Source of the DNA: Heliomicrobium gestii
Lineage (GTDB): Bacteria > Bacillota > Desulfitobacteriia > Heliobacteriales > Heliobacteriaceae
Assembly (NCBI RefSeq): GCF_009877435.1
Contig: NZ_WXEX01000009.1
Location: forward strand, 62,001 to 126,000
Direction of reading: 5' to 3'
DNA: 64,000 nt
Below the pieces are notes generated by a model. That model was not told the origin of the DNA. It ran no database searches and saw only the letters and a list, made by a program, of their open reading frames with translations. Both the position numbers and the translations under genes were made by a program. Position 1 is the first letter of the stretch; each line of letters opens with the position of its first letter. Of the stretch, positions 19,505 to 28,071 are shown piece by piece.

Positions 19505-22222
19505 ATGGCGTTAAAGCGTTTTTCATCTCGAACACAAAGATTGGATACGGAGTTTTTAGCGGAAACTCTAAAAGGTGCATCCAAGTATTTCCGAATTGCA
19601 GGCTATTTTAGGAGTTCTATTTTCGAACTGGTTGGCGAGCAGATAGCTCAAATTCCAGAAGTGAAGATCATCTGTAATTCTGAACTGGACCTGGCTGACT
19701 TTCAGGTGGCCACTAGGCGAAACACAGCCCTTAAAGAGCATTGGAACGAAGTGGATGTAGAAGCCGAAGCACTCCTGAAAAAAGAGCGCTATCAGATCCT
19801 CGATCAGTTATTGCAGTCTGGTAATGTGGAAATCAGGGTTGTACCGAAGGAACGCCTGTTTCTCCATGGAAAAGCCGGATCCATCCACTATCCCGACGGT
19901 AGTCGCAAGTCTTTCATTGGTTCTGTGAACGAGTCGAAAAGTGCCTTTGCCCATAACTATGAACTGGTATGGCAGGATGACGACGAGGAAAGTGCTGACT
20001 GGGTTGAGAAAGAATTCTGGGCTTTGTGGAACGACGGTATTCCTCTACCAGAAGCTATCTTGGCAGAAATCAATCGTGTCGCTAACCGTCGCGAGGTCAC
20101 GGTAGAGGTATTAAAACCGGCAGAAGTCCCGGCTGCTGCAATCGCGGAAGCTCCCATATATCGAGGCGGGGAACAATTGCAGCCATGGCAGCGCTCCTTT
20201 GTCACCATGTTTTTGGAGCACCGAGATACATATGGAAAAGCCCGCTTGCTACTGGCCGACGAGGTCGGAGTGGGTAAAACACTCTCCATGGCAACCAGCG
20301 CGCTGGTGAGTGCTCTTCTCGAAGATGGTCCGGTTCTTATTCTTGCTCCGTCCACATTAACGATTCAATGGCAAATTGAGATGATGGATAAGCTGGGGGT
20401 TCCCGCGGCAGTCTGGTCTTCTCAAAAAAAAGTGTGGCTTGGTGTTGAAGGTCAGATTTTATCCCCACGCGGAGATTCATCATCGATAAAAAAATGTCCC
20501 TATAGAATCGCTATCGTTTCGACTGGATTAATCATGCACCAGCGCGAGAGATCCGAATTTGTCAAAGAAGCAGGAATGCTCCTTAAGAATCGATTTGGAA
20601 CTGTCATTCTAGATGAAGCACACAAAGCACGAGCAAGAGGTGGACTGGGTGATAAAGCAGCTGAACCCAATAATCTTCTCGCTTTTATGCAGCAGATCGG
20701 AAAGCGTACCCGACATTTGATACTAGGTACGGCGACCCCCATCCAGACGGATGTCCGGGAACTTTGGGATCTTTTAGGGATTCTGAATAGTGGCGCAGAG
20801 TTTGTTCTTGGTGATTCATTATCGCCTTGGCGAGACCATGAACAAGCGATCCCACTGGTGACTGGAAAAAACCAAGTCACTTCCGAGCAAGAAGCCTGGC
20901 GGTGGTTAAGCAACCCACTGCCTCCGGCTAATGAGCATCATATTGTTCAGCAGATTCGCGATTATTTGGCGATCGACTCCCAGTCTTTCTTTTGCCCACA
21001 CCGGTTTGAGGATTTGGACTATATGATTCAGAACATGTGGCTTTCTGAATGTCTGGTCCATGGATTTTTTAAAGAAAATAACCCCGTCTTGCGTCATACC
21101 GTTTTGAGAAAACGAAAGCAACTTGAAGACGATGGTCTGTTAGAAAAAGTTGGTGTTAATACGCACCCGGTCACCCGAAATCTTGCACAGTATCAGTCTC
21201 GTTTTGTCGGTTTGGGAATTCCAACAAACACACCCTTCCAGGTTGCCTACGAAAAAGCCGAAGAGTTTTGCAAGCTTCTTAATTCCAGAACGAAAGCCGG
21301 CGGCTTTATGAAATCACTGATGCTGCAACGCATTTGTTCAAGTTTTGCCTCCGGTTTGAAAACGGCGCAGAAGATGCTTAAGCATTCTATTTCCAATGAG
21401 GATGAGGACCGTATTGAAGAAGTAGAACATATCCTTTCTGAGATGACGCCTGCAGAGGTGGTCTGCCTCAAAGAAATAGAAACACAGTTATCCCGTGCTG
21501 AAGCCGTAGATTCTAAATTCAATACAGTGAAGTGGTTCCTCTCTGAATTTAGGACTGACGGAAAAACGTGGCTTGAACACGGCTGTATTATCTTCAGTCA
21601 GTACTATGACACTGCAGAATGGATGGCCAAAGAGCTGGCCAAATCCTACAAAGATGAAGTTGTCGCAGTATATGCGGGTGTAGGAAAGAGCGGACTTTTT
21701 CGGGGCGAACAATTTAACAATGTCGAACGTGAAGTCATAAAAGCTGCCGTTAGAACTCGTGAGATTCGTCTGGTCGTAGCAACTGATGCGGCCTGCGAAG
21801 GCTTGAACCTTCAAACATTAGGCACCTTGATTAACATTGATCTTCCGTGGAATCCGTCTCGCCTTGAACAACGATTAGGTAGAATCAAGCGGTTTGGTCA
21901 AGCCCGTAAGTTTGTTGATATGCTCAATCTTGTCTACAGCGAAACACAGGATGAGAAGGTTTACAACGTCTTATCAGAACGCCTGCGCGACACTTACGAC
22001 ATTTTTGGCAGTCTTCCGGATACAATCGACGATGAATGGATTAAAGACGAAGAAGAGCTTAAACGCAGAATGAACGAATACATGCACGAAAGGAAAAAGG
22101 CTCAGGACGCTTTTACTGTGAAATATCGTGGTACCATAGATCCTGAGGCGCATTTATGGGAACGCTGTGCCTGTGTTTTATCGCGTCGTGATATAGTAAA
22201 GAAACTCAGTGAGCCTTGGTAG
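19505..22222 (+). CDS. PLD-nuclease-like domain fused to SNF2 helicase
   Basis: A 905-residue protein. Residues 15-170 form a phospholipase D-type domain with one HxK motif (LHGKAG, His near 121) and a GSVNESK near 139-145, the HKD arrangement used by PLD nucleases. Residues 225-830 form an SF2/SNF2 helicase: ADEVGVGKT near 252-260, LDEAHKARA near 369, GTATPIQT near 408, and in the second lobe ATDAACEGLNLQ and RLEQRLGRIKRFGQ. It is the last gene of the tightly packed operon. It probably moves on and cuts unmodified DNA, which would be the effector step. A fragment of a related helicase lies 2.4 kb downstream. Confidence 0.88.
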   Translation: MALKRFSSRTQRLDTEFLAETLKGASKYFRIAGYFRSSIFELVGEQIAQIPEVKIICNSELDLADFQVATRRNTALKEHWNEVDVEAEALLKKERYQILDQLLQSGNVEIRVVPKERLFLHGKAGSIHYPDGSRKSFIGSVNESKSAFAHNYELVWQDDDEESADWVEKEFWALWNDGIPLPEAILAEINRVANRREVTVEVLKPAEVPAAAIAEAPIYRGGEQLQPWQRSFVTMFLEHRDTYGKARLLLADEVGVGKTLSMATSALVSALLEDGPVLILAPSTLTIQWQIEMMDKLGVPAAVWSSQKKVWLGVEGQILSPRGDSSSIKKCPYRIAIVSTGLIMHQRERSEFVKEAGMLLKNRFGTVILDEAHKARARGGLGDKAAEPNNLLAFMQQIGKRTRHLILGTATPIQTDVRELWDLLGILNSGAEFVLGDSLSPWRDHEQAIPLVTGKNQVTSEQEAWRWLSNPLPPANEHHIVQQIRDYLAIDSQSFFCPHRFEDLDYMIQNMWLSECLVHGFFKENNPVLRHTVLRKRKQLEDDGLLEKVGVNTHPVTRNLAQYQSRFVGLGIPTNTPFQVAYEKAEEFCKLLNSRTKAGGFMKSLMLQRICSSFASGLKTAQKMLKHSISNEDEDRIEEVEHILSEMTPAEVVCLKEIETQLSRAEAVDSKFNTVKWFLSEFRTDGKTWLEHGCIIFSQYYDTAEWMAKELAKSYKDEVVAVYAGVGKSGLFRGEQFNNVEREVIKAAVRTREIRLVVATDAACEGLNLQTLGTLINIDLPWNPSRLEQRLGRIKRFGQARKFVDMLNLVYSETQDEKVYNVLSERLRDTYDIFGSLPDTIDDEWIKDEEELKRRMNEYMHERKKAQDAFTVKYRGTIDPEAHLWERCACVLSRRDIVKKLSEPW

Positions 22223-22371
22223 TAAGAGTTGGATCCTCATTAATTGTCTATAAAGAAACGGTTCAAACCCCTAATTCTAGAGCATAGCCCCCTTCTATAA
22301 AGCCCCCTCATAATATTTGAGCTTAGACGCTCAAATGGGCTACAACGAGAACGCATGGATGGGACGAGAAA

Positions 22372-22515
22372 ATGAGACGAACTCGATACCCAAAAGAACT
22401 AAATGAGCAACTGATCCAGGAAGCCATGGAAGTGGGAAATGCAACATAAGTGGCCCGCCGACATGGGATCGATCTGAAACGACTGAATTATTGGATTCGA
22501 GAATCGGACAATTAA
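22372..22515 (+). pseudogene. IS transposase N-terminal remnant
   Basis: Translation from the ATG at 22372 gives MRRTRYPKELNEQLIQEAME, an in-frame TAA, then VARRHGIDLKRLNYWIRES and a second stop. This is the helix-turn-helix start of an IS3-type OrfA transposase (rrYpkElkeqiv..a...g....vArrhgi....l..W). The rest of the element is missing. The region 22223-22371 before it has no gene and may hold the former left end. Confidence 0.65.
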
Positions 22516-22633
22516 GCAAGCAAAGAATTATGACGATTTTTTGCTGAACATCACTGTATAGCAAGCGAATTGCCAGTTCTGATGACTGTTGCAAGAAGAT
22601 ATGAAGGAACCTTGATGAGAAAGGAGACTTCTA

Positions 22634-23280
22634 TTGAAAGCAAACGAAACCGTGTTGACGAATATTCTGGAGGGCACGAAACAGTACATCGTGCCTCTTT
22701 TTCAGCGGCCCTACACATGGCAGAAAAAGCATTGGGAAACGCTTTGGCAGGATATTATGGATCTTTATGAAGACGATACGAGAAGAACGCATTTTATTGG
22801 TGCGATGGTTACCTTTCCAACCGTCTCTGTACCGGAAGGTGTAGCCAAATATCTGCTCATAGACGGGCAACAACGCCTGACCACACTGGCGATAAGGTCA
22901 TCCTATATCGACTGGGATCATTCGAAATACTTCCCAGCCCCATTGAAAACATCTACGAAGATGGAAAGGGTCGACGCTTTTCCAGCTACCGATGGGCCTC
23001 CCGGCTATCGTTAGAATGGGCAAAAGTGTTGGAAGAGTTGCTTTTAGAGACGGAACCGGAATGGCGGCTCTATGAATGGTTGAACGCCAATCAAGTTGCC
23101 TTTTCCTTAGACCCCGCGCAAGCACTATTAATGGATCCCGATGATCCGCAGGGCCGGGTTTGGTTTGTGATAGAGCAGGAAGGAATTCGTGTTCGTTATG
23201 CAGGTCCGTCGGGGTTCTTGATTCGGGGCCACAGTGGGAAGGAAAGAATTGAAGCGAATGTAGATGGGATTTTACAGTAA
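22634..23280 (+). pseudogene. DUF262 (GmrSD-type) N-terminal fragment joined to an unknown C-terminal fragment
   Basis: A TTG at 22634 with AAAGGAG seven bases upstream starts a frame whose first 85 residues match the DUF262/ParB-like N-terminus of GmrSD-type modification-dependent nucleases: YIVPLFQRPYTWQKKHWETL, then FIGAMV and LLIDGQQRLTTLAI. The family match then ends and this frame stops at 23014. From about 22894 a second frame reads on to 23280 (KVILYRLGSFEILPSP, ENIYEDGKGRRFSSYRW, GRVWFVIEQEGIRVRY), which does not belong to DUF262 and which I do not recognise. A deletion appears to have joined two genes out of frame. Confidence 0.6.
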
Positions 23281-23338
23281 CCGGAACGGGGTCGCAGGCG
23301 ACTCACCTTTTGGCTGGGGTAGTCAAGAATGAGCACGT

Positions 23339-23366
23339 TTGATTCAACCGATTGTGCTGTTATACT
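23339..23366 (+). promoter_or_regulatory. Candidate promoter of the AAA ATPase gene
   Basis: TTGATT at 23339-23344 and TATACT at 23361-23366 with a 16-base spacer, 80 bp upstream of the ATPase start. Confidence 0.5.
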
Positions 23367-23448
23367 ATTTGTGAATGGTAAAAATTCCTTATAAATAATG
23401 TGATTGAATTAGTTCGGTCGCCCCGCGTGGTTTTAGAAAGGGTTATGC

Positions 23449-24477
23449 ATGATGGCAAGAGCCGATTTATTGAAAAAAATATTTCGCGGATATAAACTGG
23501 GCGACCGTCAGATGTTTATGGAAGCCGCAAAAGACATCATTGATGAGGAACGCAAAAAAGCCCATGTGGTCTTAGCTAATGAACTGGCGCGGATATTGGA
23601 AAAAGGTAAGCCGCTTCCCGGACCGGGCGCTTTTATTCCGCTGGAACCACTGCCGAAGGATAGCGATCGCGGTGCGTCTCTGTTGGAGTTTCGGCAACCG
23701 GATCGCTATTTGGATGACCTTGTCCTCCTGCCGGAACAGCGGGATTGCTTTGAAGAGGTGCTGTACGAATTTCGCCGGTGGGATATACTGGAGTGCCACA
23801 ATCTGCGTCCGCCCCACAAGTTATTGTTTTGCGGTCCCCCCGGATGTGGAAAGACGGCTACGGCGGAAGCCTTGTCGCGGGAACTGGGAATTCCCATGCT
23901 CTATGTGCGTTTTGATGCCGTCGTTTCCAGCCTGCTTGGGGAAACGGCGGCCAATCTGCGCAAGGTCTTCGACTATGCAGCCCAGGGCTCCTGGCTCATT
24001 TTGTTTGATGAGTTCGACGCCATTGGTCGTTCGAGGGACGATGAATTGGAGCATGGCGAATTGAAGCGGGTCGTCAATTCCTTTTTGCAAATGCTTGATC
24101 AGTTCTCTGGTAAATCGCTCGTTGTGGCTGCCACCAATTTTGAACAATCACTCGACCCTGCGTTATGGCGTCGCTTTGACGAGATCATCCGTTTCGACAA
24201 GCCGGCGCCCGATCAAATCGGTCTCTTGTTGCGAAAAAAGCTGGCTTCTAAAAAAGGAGCCGTGCTCCCCAGTGAATCAATGACACCTCGGCTTACCGGA
24301 ATGAGCCATGCCGAGATCGAACGCATTTGTCTTGATGTATTGCGAGCGGCTGTGTTGCGAGGCGATTCAACCTATACGTTGCAGGATCTGGAGAAAGCGA
24401 TTGAAAAACAAGAACGGCGCAAACAAACGTTGCAGAATATCACCGCTTCCGATAAGCCGCACATTGCCAAGGAGTGA
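23449..24477 (+). CDS. AAA+ ATPase of the S8-peptidase-associated type
   Basis: A 342-residue single-module AAA+ ATPase. After an N-terminal helical region (residues 1-90) come Walker A FCGPPGCGKTATAEAL near 125-140, Walker B WLILFDEFDAIGR near 183, and a second-region-of-homology VVAATNFEQSLDPALWRRFD near 226-245 with the arginine finger. The layout is like FtsH/katanin-type ATPases, and this subfamily is usually encoded beside a subtilisin-like S8 peptidase. Here only a short possible piece of that partner follows, seven bases downstream. It has its own promoter-like sequence. The ATPase looks intact but may have lost its effector. Confidence 0.8.
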   Translation: MMARADLLKKIFRGYKLGDRQMFMEAAKDIIDEERKKAHVVLANELARILEKGKPLPGPGAFIPLEPLPKDSDRGASLLEFRQPDRYLDDLVLLPEQRDCFEEVLYEFRRWDILECHNLRPPHKLLFCGPPGCGKTATAEALSRELGIPMLYVRFDAVVSSLLGETAANLRKVFDYAAQGSWLILFDEFDAIGRSRDDELEHGELKRVVNSFLQMLDQFSGKSLVVAATNFEQSLDPALWRRFDEIIRFDKPAPDQIGLLLRKKLASKKGAVLPSESMTPRLTGMSHAEIERICLDVLRAAVLRGDSTYTLQDLEKAIEKQERRKQTLQNITASDKPHIAKE

Positions 24478-24483
24478 TGTTGC

Positions 24484-25349
24484 GTGCCAGTGCCACCAGG
24501 TTTTTATGACAACATTCGTTGGAATCGATTGCCGCAAGCGGCACGGAGAAGAACCAGACCGATAACACCTCCAGGACCGCCCCTACGGATAAATCCCGCG
24601 CAGCATGGCGGCAGACTCGTCCGGCAGGCGGGAGCGGCAATAGGTAACGAGCGTCGCATGCGGGAAAATCTTGGGATTGATCCCTCTCGTCTTTTCAATA
24701 ATTTGCTGGCCTTCCTTCAGATAATCGCGCTGCGGACGAAGAGTATGTTGCTTGGAACGGCTACGCCCGTGCAGATTCACCCTATCGAGGCGTGGGACCT
24801 CTTACGTGTCTTGTCAATTGGCAATGAGTTCGTTCTTGGTAATCAGGTGAGTCCATGGCAGTTTACGAGTGAATCTTTGCCGGTCGTGATGGGTCAGGCA
24901 AAACCGCCGGAAGAGGATACGGAGCGATGGCGATATATGCGAAACCCCTTTCCCGTCGGGACAGAGGATCCGGAAGACCGCGATTGATCATCCGTAGATC
25001 CTTAAAGATTTCTGATGAGATTGCTGTGCTTCCTGTTGACGCCTTTGAACATATGACGGCGCAGGATCGCACGAGGGTTAAACGTATGGCAAAAACGTTT
25101 TTTGCTCAGCATAATCCCTACGTCCGGCACATCGTGCGGAGAACGCGCAAGTACCTGGAAGAAACAATTGATCCCGAAACACGAGAGCCCTATTTGAAGC
25201 CTGTGGGCATCGAGTTGTATGGGGAACGGGATGAAGATGCCATCGTGCTTCCCACGTACCTGAACGACGCATATCAAAATGCTGAAGAATTAAAGGCGGA
25301 GGCATTTGGCAATAGGATGGAATTAAATGGAAATCCTTCTGGTCACTAG
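24484..25349 (+). pseudogene. Chimeric remnant: possible S8 peptidase N-terminus joined to SNF2 helicase fragment
   Basis: A GTG at 24484 starts about 50 residues (PPGFYDNIRWNRLP, then PPGPPLRINPAQHGGRLVRQ) that resemble the beginning of an S8 peptidase partner of the preceding ATPase. From about 24650 the frame turns into the middle of an SNF2-type helicase: NNLLAFLQIIALRTKSMLLG, TATPVQIHPIEAWDLLRVLS, FVLGNQVSPWQF. After the TGA at 24987 the helicase match goes on in another frame (RSLKISDEIAVLPVDAFEHM, QHNPYVRHIVRRTRKYLEET, DEDAIVLPTYLNDAY) to 25349. The segment is colinear with the same part of the intact helicase encoded at 19505. Two breaks make it non-functional. Confidence 0.65.
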
Positions 25350-25363
25350 GAAGGATGTAGTTA

Positions 25364-26086
25364 GTGACGGATGGCTATGATGATAACATAGAACCAGTCT
25401 CCCCGGCATACCAGGTGTTTTTCGACGTTTCTCCCCGCCAACGCTCTGATAAAGACACAACCTACAGCATGGGCATCTATATTATCGCAGAACAGCGAAG
25501 GGCGGAAGTGTCCTTCCTGTTTTCGGCCCACTCCTTCGCTGCTGCCGAAATGTCCGGCCTGTACGCGGCGATGAATGTCGTGAAACAGGAAGGGCTTCTG
25601 GCAGATGCGGTCATGATCGCAGGCGACAACCATCACGTCCTATCCTTTCCCGAAACGCGCAAGCCATCTTCAGACAAACATGCCAAAAAAGTGGCCAATA
25701 AGATTGTCGCGCTGTTGCCGAAGTTGCCGAATGTAACATTCAAGTGGGTTCCCCGTGAGGAAAACAAAACAGCCCATGGGCTTGCCCGCAGACAACTCCA
25801 TATGAAAGGCCAGACGGCGTCTCCCGCTACGCCGCCTCCGGTTGAATGGTCTCAGCCAACGCTTGTGACGGCAAAGACCGAAGAAGTTGCAGAAAGCCCG
25901 CTTTTTTCAGGCATGCAGGTTACCGTTCCGGCGAAAAGCGTTCGTGAAGTGGTGGAAGGGGCAAAACGGTATTTTGTCGACTTGGATACTTGCTTTTGCA
26001 CCTGTGGCCAGTCATCCTGTTCCCATCTGGTGATGGCCTTGTGGCAGGAATATCAGATGCAACGGGATATGGACTTATTCAAGTAG
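25364..26086 (+). CDS. RNase H-like protein with SWIM zinc finger
   Basis: A 240-residue protein starting at a GTG. Residues 14-150 match the RNase HI-like fold: VFFDVSPRQR with the first Asp, FAAAEMSGLYAAM with the Glu, IAGDNHHVL with the second Asp, and VPREENKTAHGLARRQL at the end. In classical RNase H the last motif has an Asp (A-D-x-L-A); here it is His, so activity may be altered. After a proline-rich linker, residues 180-230 hold a SWIM zinc finger, CFC, six residues, then CSH. SWIM domains usually bind DNA or protein. The combination is unusual. It converges on the next gene with three bases between stops. Confidence 0.7.
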   Translation: MTDGYDDNIEPVSPAYQVFFDVSPRQRSDKDTTYSMGIYIIAEQRRAEVSFLFSAHSFAAAEMSGLYAAMNVVKQEGLLADAVMIAGDNHHVLSFPETRKPSSDKHAKKVANKIVALLPKLPNVTFKWVPREENKTAHGLARRQLHMKGQTASPATPPPVEWSQPTLVTAKTEEVAESPLFSGMQVTVPAKSVREVVEGAKRYFVDLDTCFCTCGQSSCSHLVMALWQEYQMQRDMDLFK

Positions 26087-26089
26087 CCA

Positions 26090-27829
26090 CTACTCCCCCT
26101 CGAATTCAACGATACAAAAGCGGTTCTTCTTCTCGATTTCCCGCTTCACCTTCATGGATGACTTCGGATCAAGTTCGATCATATAGGGCAATTCCTTGAT
26201 GATATGGGCCCGGAGGGACTTGTCGCTTTTTAGTTCTTCCAGCACGAAGGGGTCATCGGTCTCCAGGATGAGCGCCTGTCGGATGCGGATTTTCTGACTG
26301 GCGGCGTTCCATTCTTCGAGCGTATGCAGGACGTTTTGAGGGAGGTCTTTGGTGCTCCATTTTTGCAAGTAGGCGATGATGTCACCGATAGAAACCCCTT
26401 GATCAAGGGCAGATGCCGCCGATTTGAAGGTCAGTTTATAGAGGCAGGCCGGGTGGTCAGATATCTTTTCCGCGACTTGGTCCAGAAATAATTCATGACT
26501 TTCTTTCATGGCGCCTTCCGAGAGAAGGATCTCATAGTTGGGCTGGACGATGAAGCCGGACGATTCCTCCCTTTTTGGTTCTCTGTAGGCATCTGTGGCG
26601 CCGAGCACATAGGCGCCGAGCGGGGTCAAGCGGATGTAGTTGACTTCAAATATGTCGGTTTCTTCGAAGTATCCACCGACGCTAAATGAAAGGGCCGTAT
26701 CGATGATGCCCAGGGCACATAAGTATTCAAGACAGACCACTTCGACAAAGCGTCCTTCCAGTTCGCGCCAGCTTTGGGCGCGGCCGAGATACATCCGTTC
26801 GTATTCGGCGTAGGACAAAATCTCACCGGTAACCCTCTCGAGAAACAGAGCATCGCTTCTCTTTATGTATTTGAGGAGTTCTTCGATAGATATCCATTTG
26901 TCGACAGGACAGCGGGCCAAATGGTCGCAGATCATCCTTCGGCAGCTAGAGTACTTGGGGACGAAGGTTGTTTTTACTTTCACTTCTGGGATGCGGGACA
27001 GTTCATCAATCGCTGCCGATGCGATATATGCTTGAAGCAACATTGTGCATTTATCTACAGGGCTTGCCTGTAAAAAGGTTTCCACACCGTTGCCGGTAAG
27101 GATACGATCGCCAGCGATGGTCCATAATTGGCCGGCCAAGGCTAACTGGGCCATGCCATAGATGCGCACCGACGATTCCACCGTGCGCAAAGCCCAGATC
27201 CCATCAGACCCGTCAAGGCTATACTCCTTGATGACCAGCGCTTCGTTGATTTTCTTCATAGCGGTTTTTGCCGGCAATCCGCCGACTCTGGTGCAACTCA
27301 GTTTTGTCTGGTTGGTCAGTTTGATGAGACGAAAAAACTCTTTTTCGAAGTTCTCTCGAATCACCACCTCTTCATCAATGTCAACATCTTCCGGTAATGT
27401 ATCCAGCCCTTGATATTGATACTGGATGGGTTTGAACCGTTTTTTGATAAATGACACCAATGGCGCGGGGACGCTGTTTCGAATGATAAAGGGGCGAGCA
27501 GGGGACATGTCATCAAGAACGTCAGAGATTCGGTAAGGACGGAAGAAGGAATCTTTTTGTGGACGGTTATGTTTTTGACAGAGCTCGTACAGGTCGTCGC
27601 TGTCAAGCCGGCCGGAACGGACGCATTCTTCCAATAGTTCTTTTTCAAAGGCATTGAGGCGATTCCACAGGGCGATGAGGTTTTCTTCGCGGCTGTAAAA
27701 GTTGTCCAGTGCGTTGATCATGTCGGCTTTACGTGTCGACGAGGCCTTGACGCCGGCCAGACGCAACAGTTTTGGTAGGCTGTCGCTATCATAGCCTTGG
27801 GTGGTTAATGTTTGGAGAATGGACTTCAT
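26090..27829 (-). CDS. Helicase-associated domain protein (XPB/Ssl2 partner type)
   Basis: The start is the ATG at 27829, whose first bases overlap the stop of the stub upstream (ATGA); 579 residues. It begins MKSILQTLTTQGYDSDSLPK and includes a SAP-like HTH (LPKLLRLAGVKASSTRKADM) that is typical of the helicase-XPB N-terminal/helicase_C_3 family. A later FIVQPNYEILL with LTPLGAYVLG matches the conserved C-terminal half. Such proteins are normally encoded beside an XPB-like helicase and are thought to assist it in DNA repair. Here the helicase is reduced to an N-terminal stub. There is no helicase motif in this protein itself. Confidence 0.72.
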   Translation of the reverse strand: MKSILQTLTTQGYDSDSLPKLLRLAGVKASSTRKADMINALDNFYSREENLIALWNRLNAFEKELLEECVRSGRLDSDDLYELCQKHNRPQKDSFFRPYRISDVLDDMSPARPFIIRNSVPAPLVSFIKKRFKPIQYQYQGLDTLPEDVDIDEEVVIRENFEKEFFRLIKLTNQTKLSCTRVGGLPAKTAMKKINEALVIKEYSLDGSDGIWALRTVESSVRIYGMAQLALAGQLWTIAGDRILTGNGVETFLQASPVDKCTMLLQAYIASAAIDELSRIPEVKVKTTFVPKYSSCRRMICDHLARCPVDKWISIEELLKYIKRSDALFLERVTGEILSYAEYERMYLGRAQSWRELEGRFVEVVCLEYLCALGIIDTALSFSVGGYFEETDIFEVNYIRLTPLGAYVLGATDAYREPKREESSGFIVQPNYEILLSEGAMKESHELFLDQVAEKISDHPACLYKLTFKSAASALDQGVSIGDIIAYLQKWSTKDLPQNVLHTLEEWNAASQKIRIRQALILETDDPFVLEELKSDKSLRAHIIKELPYMIELDPKSSMKVKREIEKKNRFCIVEFEGE

Positions 27830-28065
27830 CGTTCGCTTGTCTCCTCTAAGACGGCAAGGATGTGACTGGCGCTGTGGCCGCTGGCGGCCGCATTCCACAG
27901 GGACAGGGGAGAAAGGCGGTATGTATGGATATGTTCATGGCTTTTTTCCAGCTCCGAAAATTGGGCCACTTCGTCCCTCGCCGCTTCGAATAAGGGGTTG
28001 TCCACTTCTAGCAAAAGGCTGAAATCGCCTTGGACGATGACTGGGTTAGTCGGCTGATTGGTCAT
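27826..28065 (-). pseudogene. XPB-like DNA helicase, N-terminal stub
   Basis: A 79-residue frame (ATG at 28065). NPVIVQGDFSLLLEVDNPLF, SHEHIHTYRLSPLSLWNAAA and SGHSASHILAVLEE match residues 10-75 of bacterial XPB-family helicases almost without gaps. All helicase motifs, normally another 450-500 residues, are missing. The stub still ends in an ATGA overlap with the helicase-associated gene, so either the helicase once ended there and its body was deleted, or the stub has been kept as a small protein. An internal deletion is the simpler reading. Confidence 0.65.
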
Positions 28066-28071
28066 GATCAG

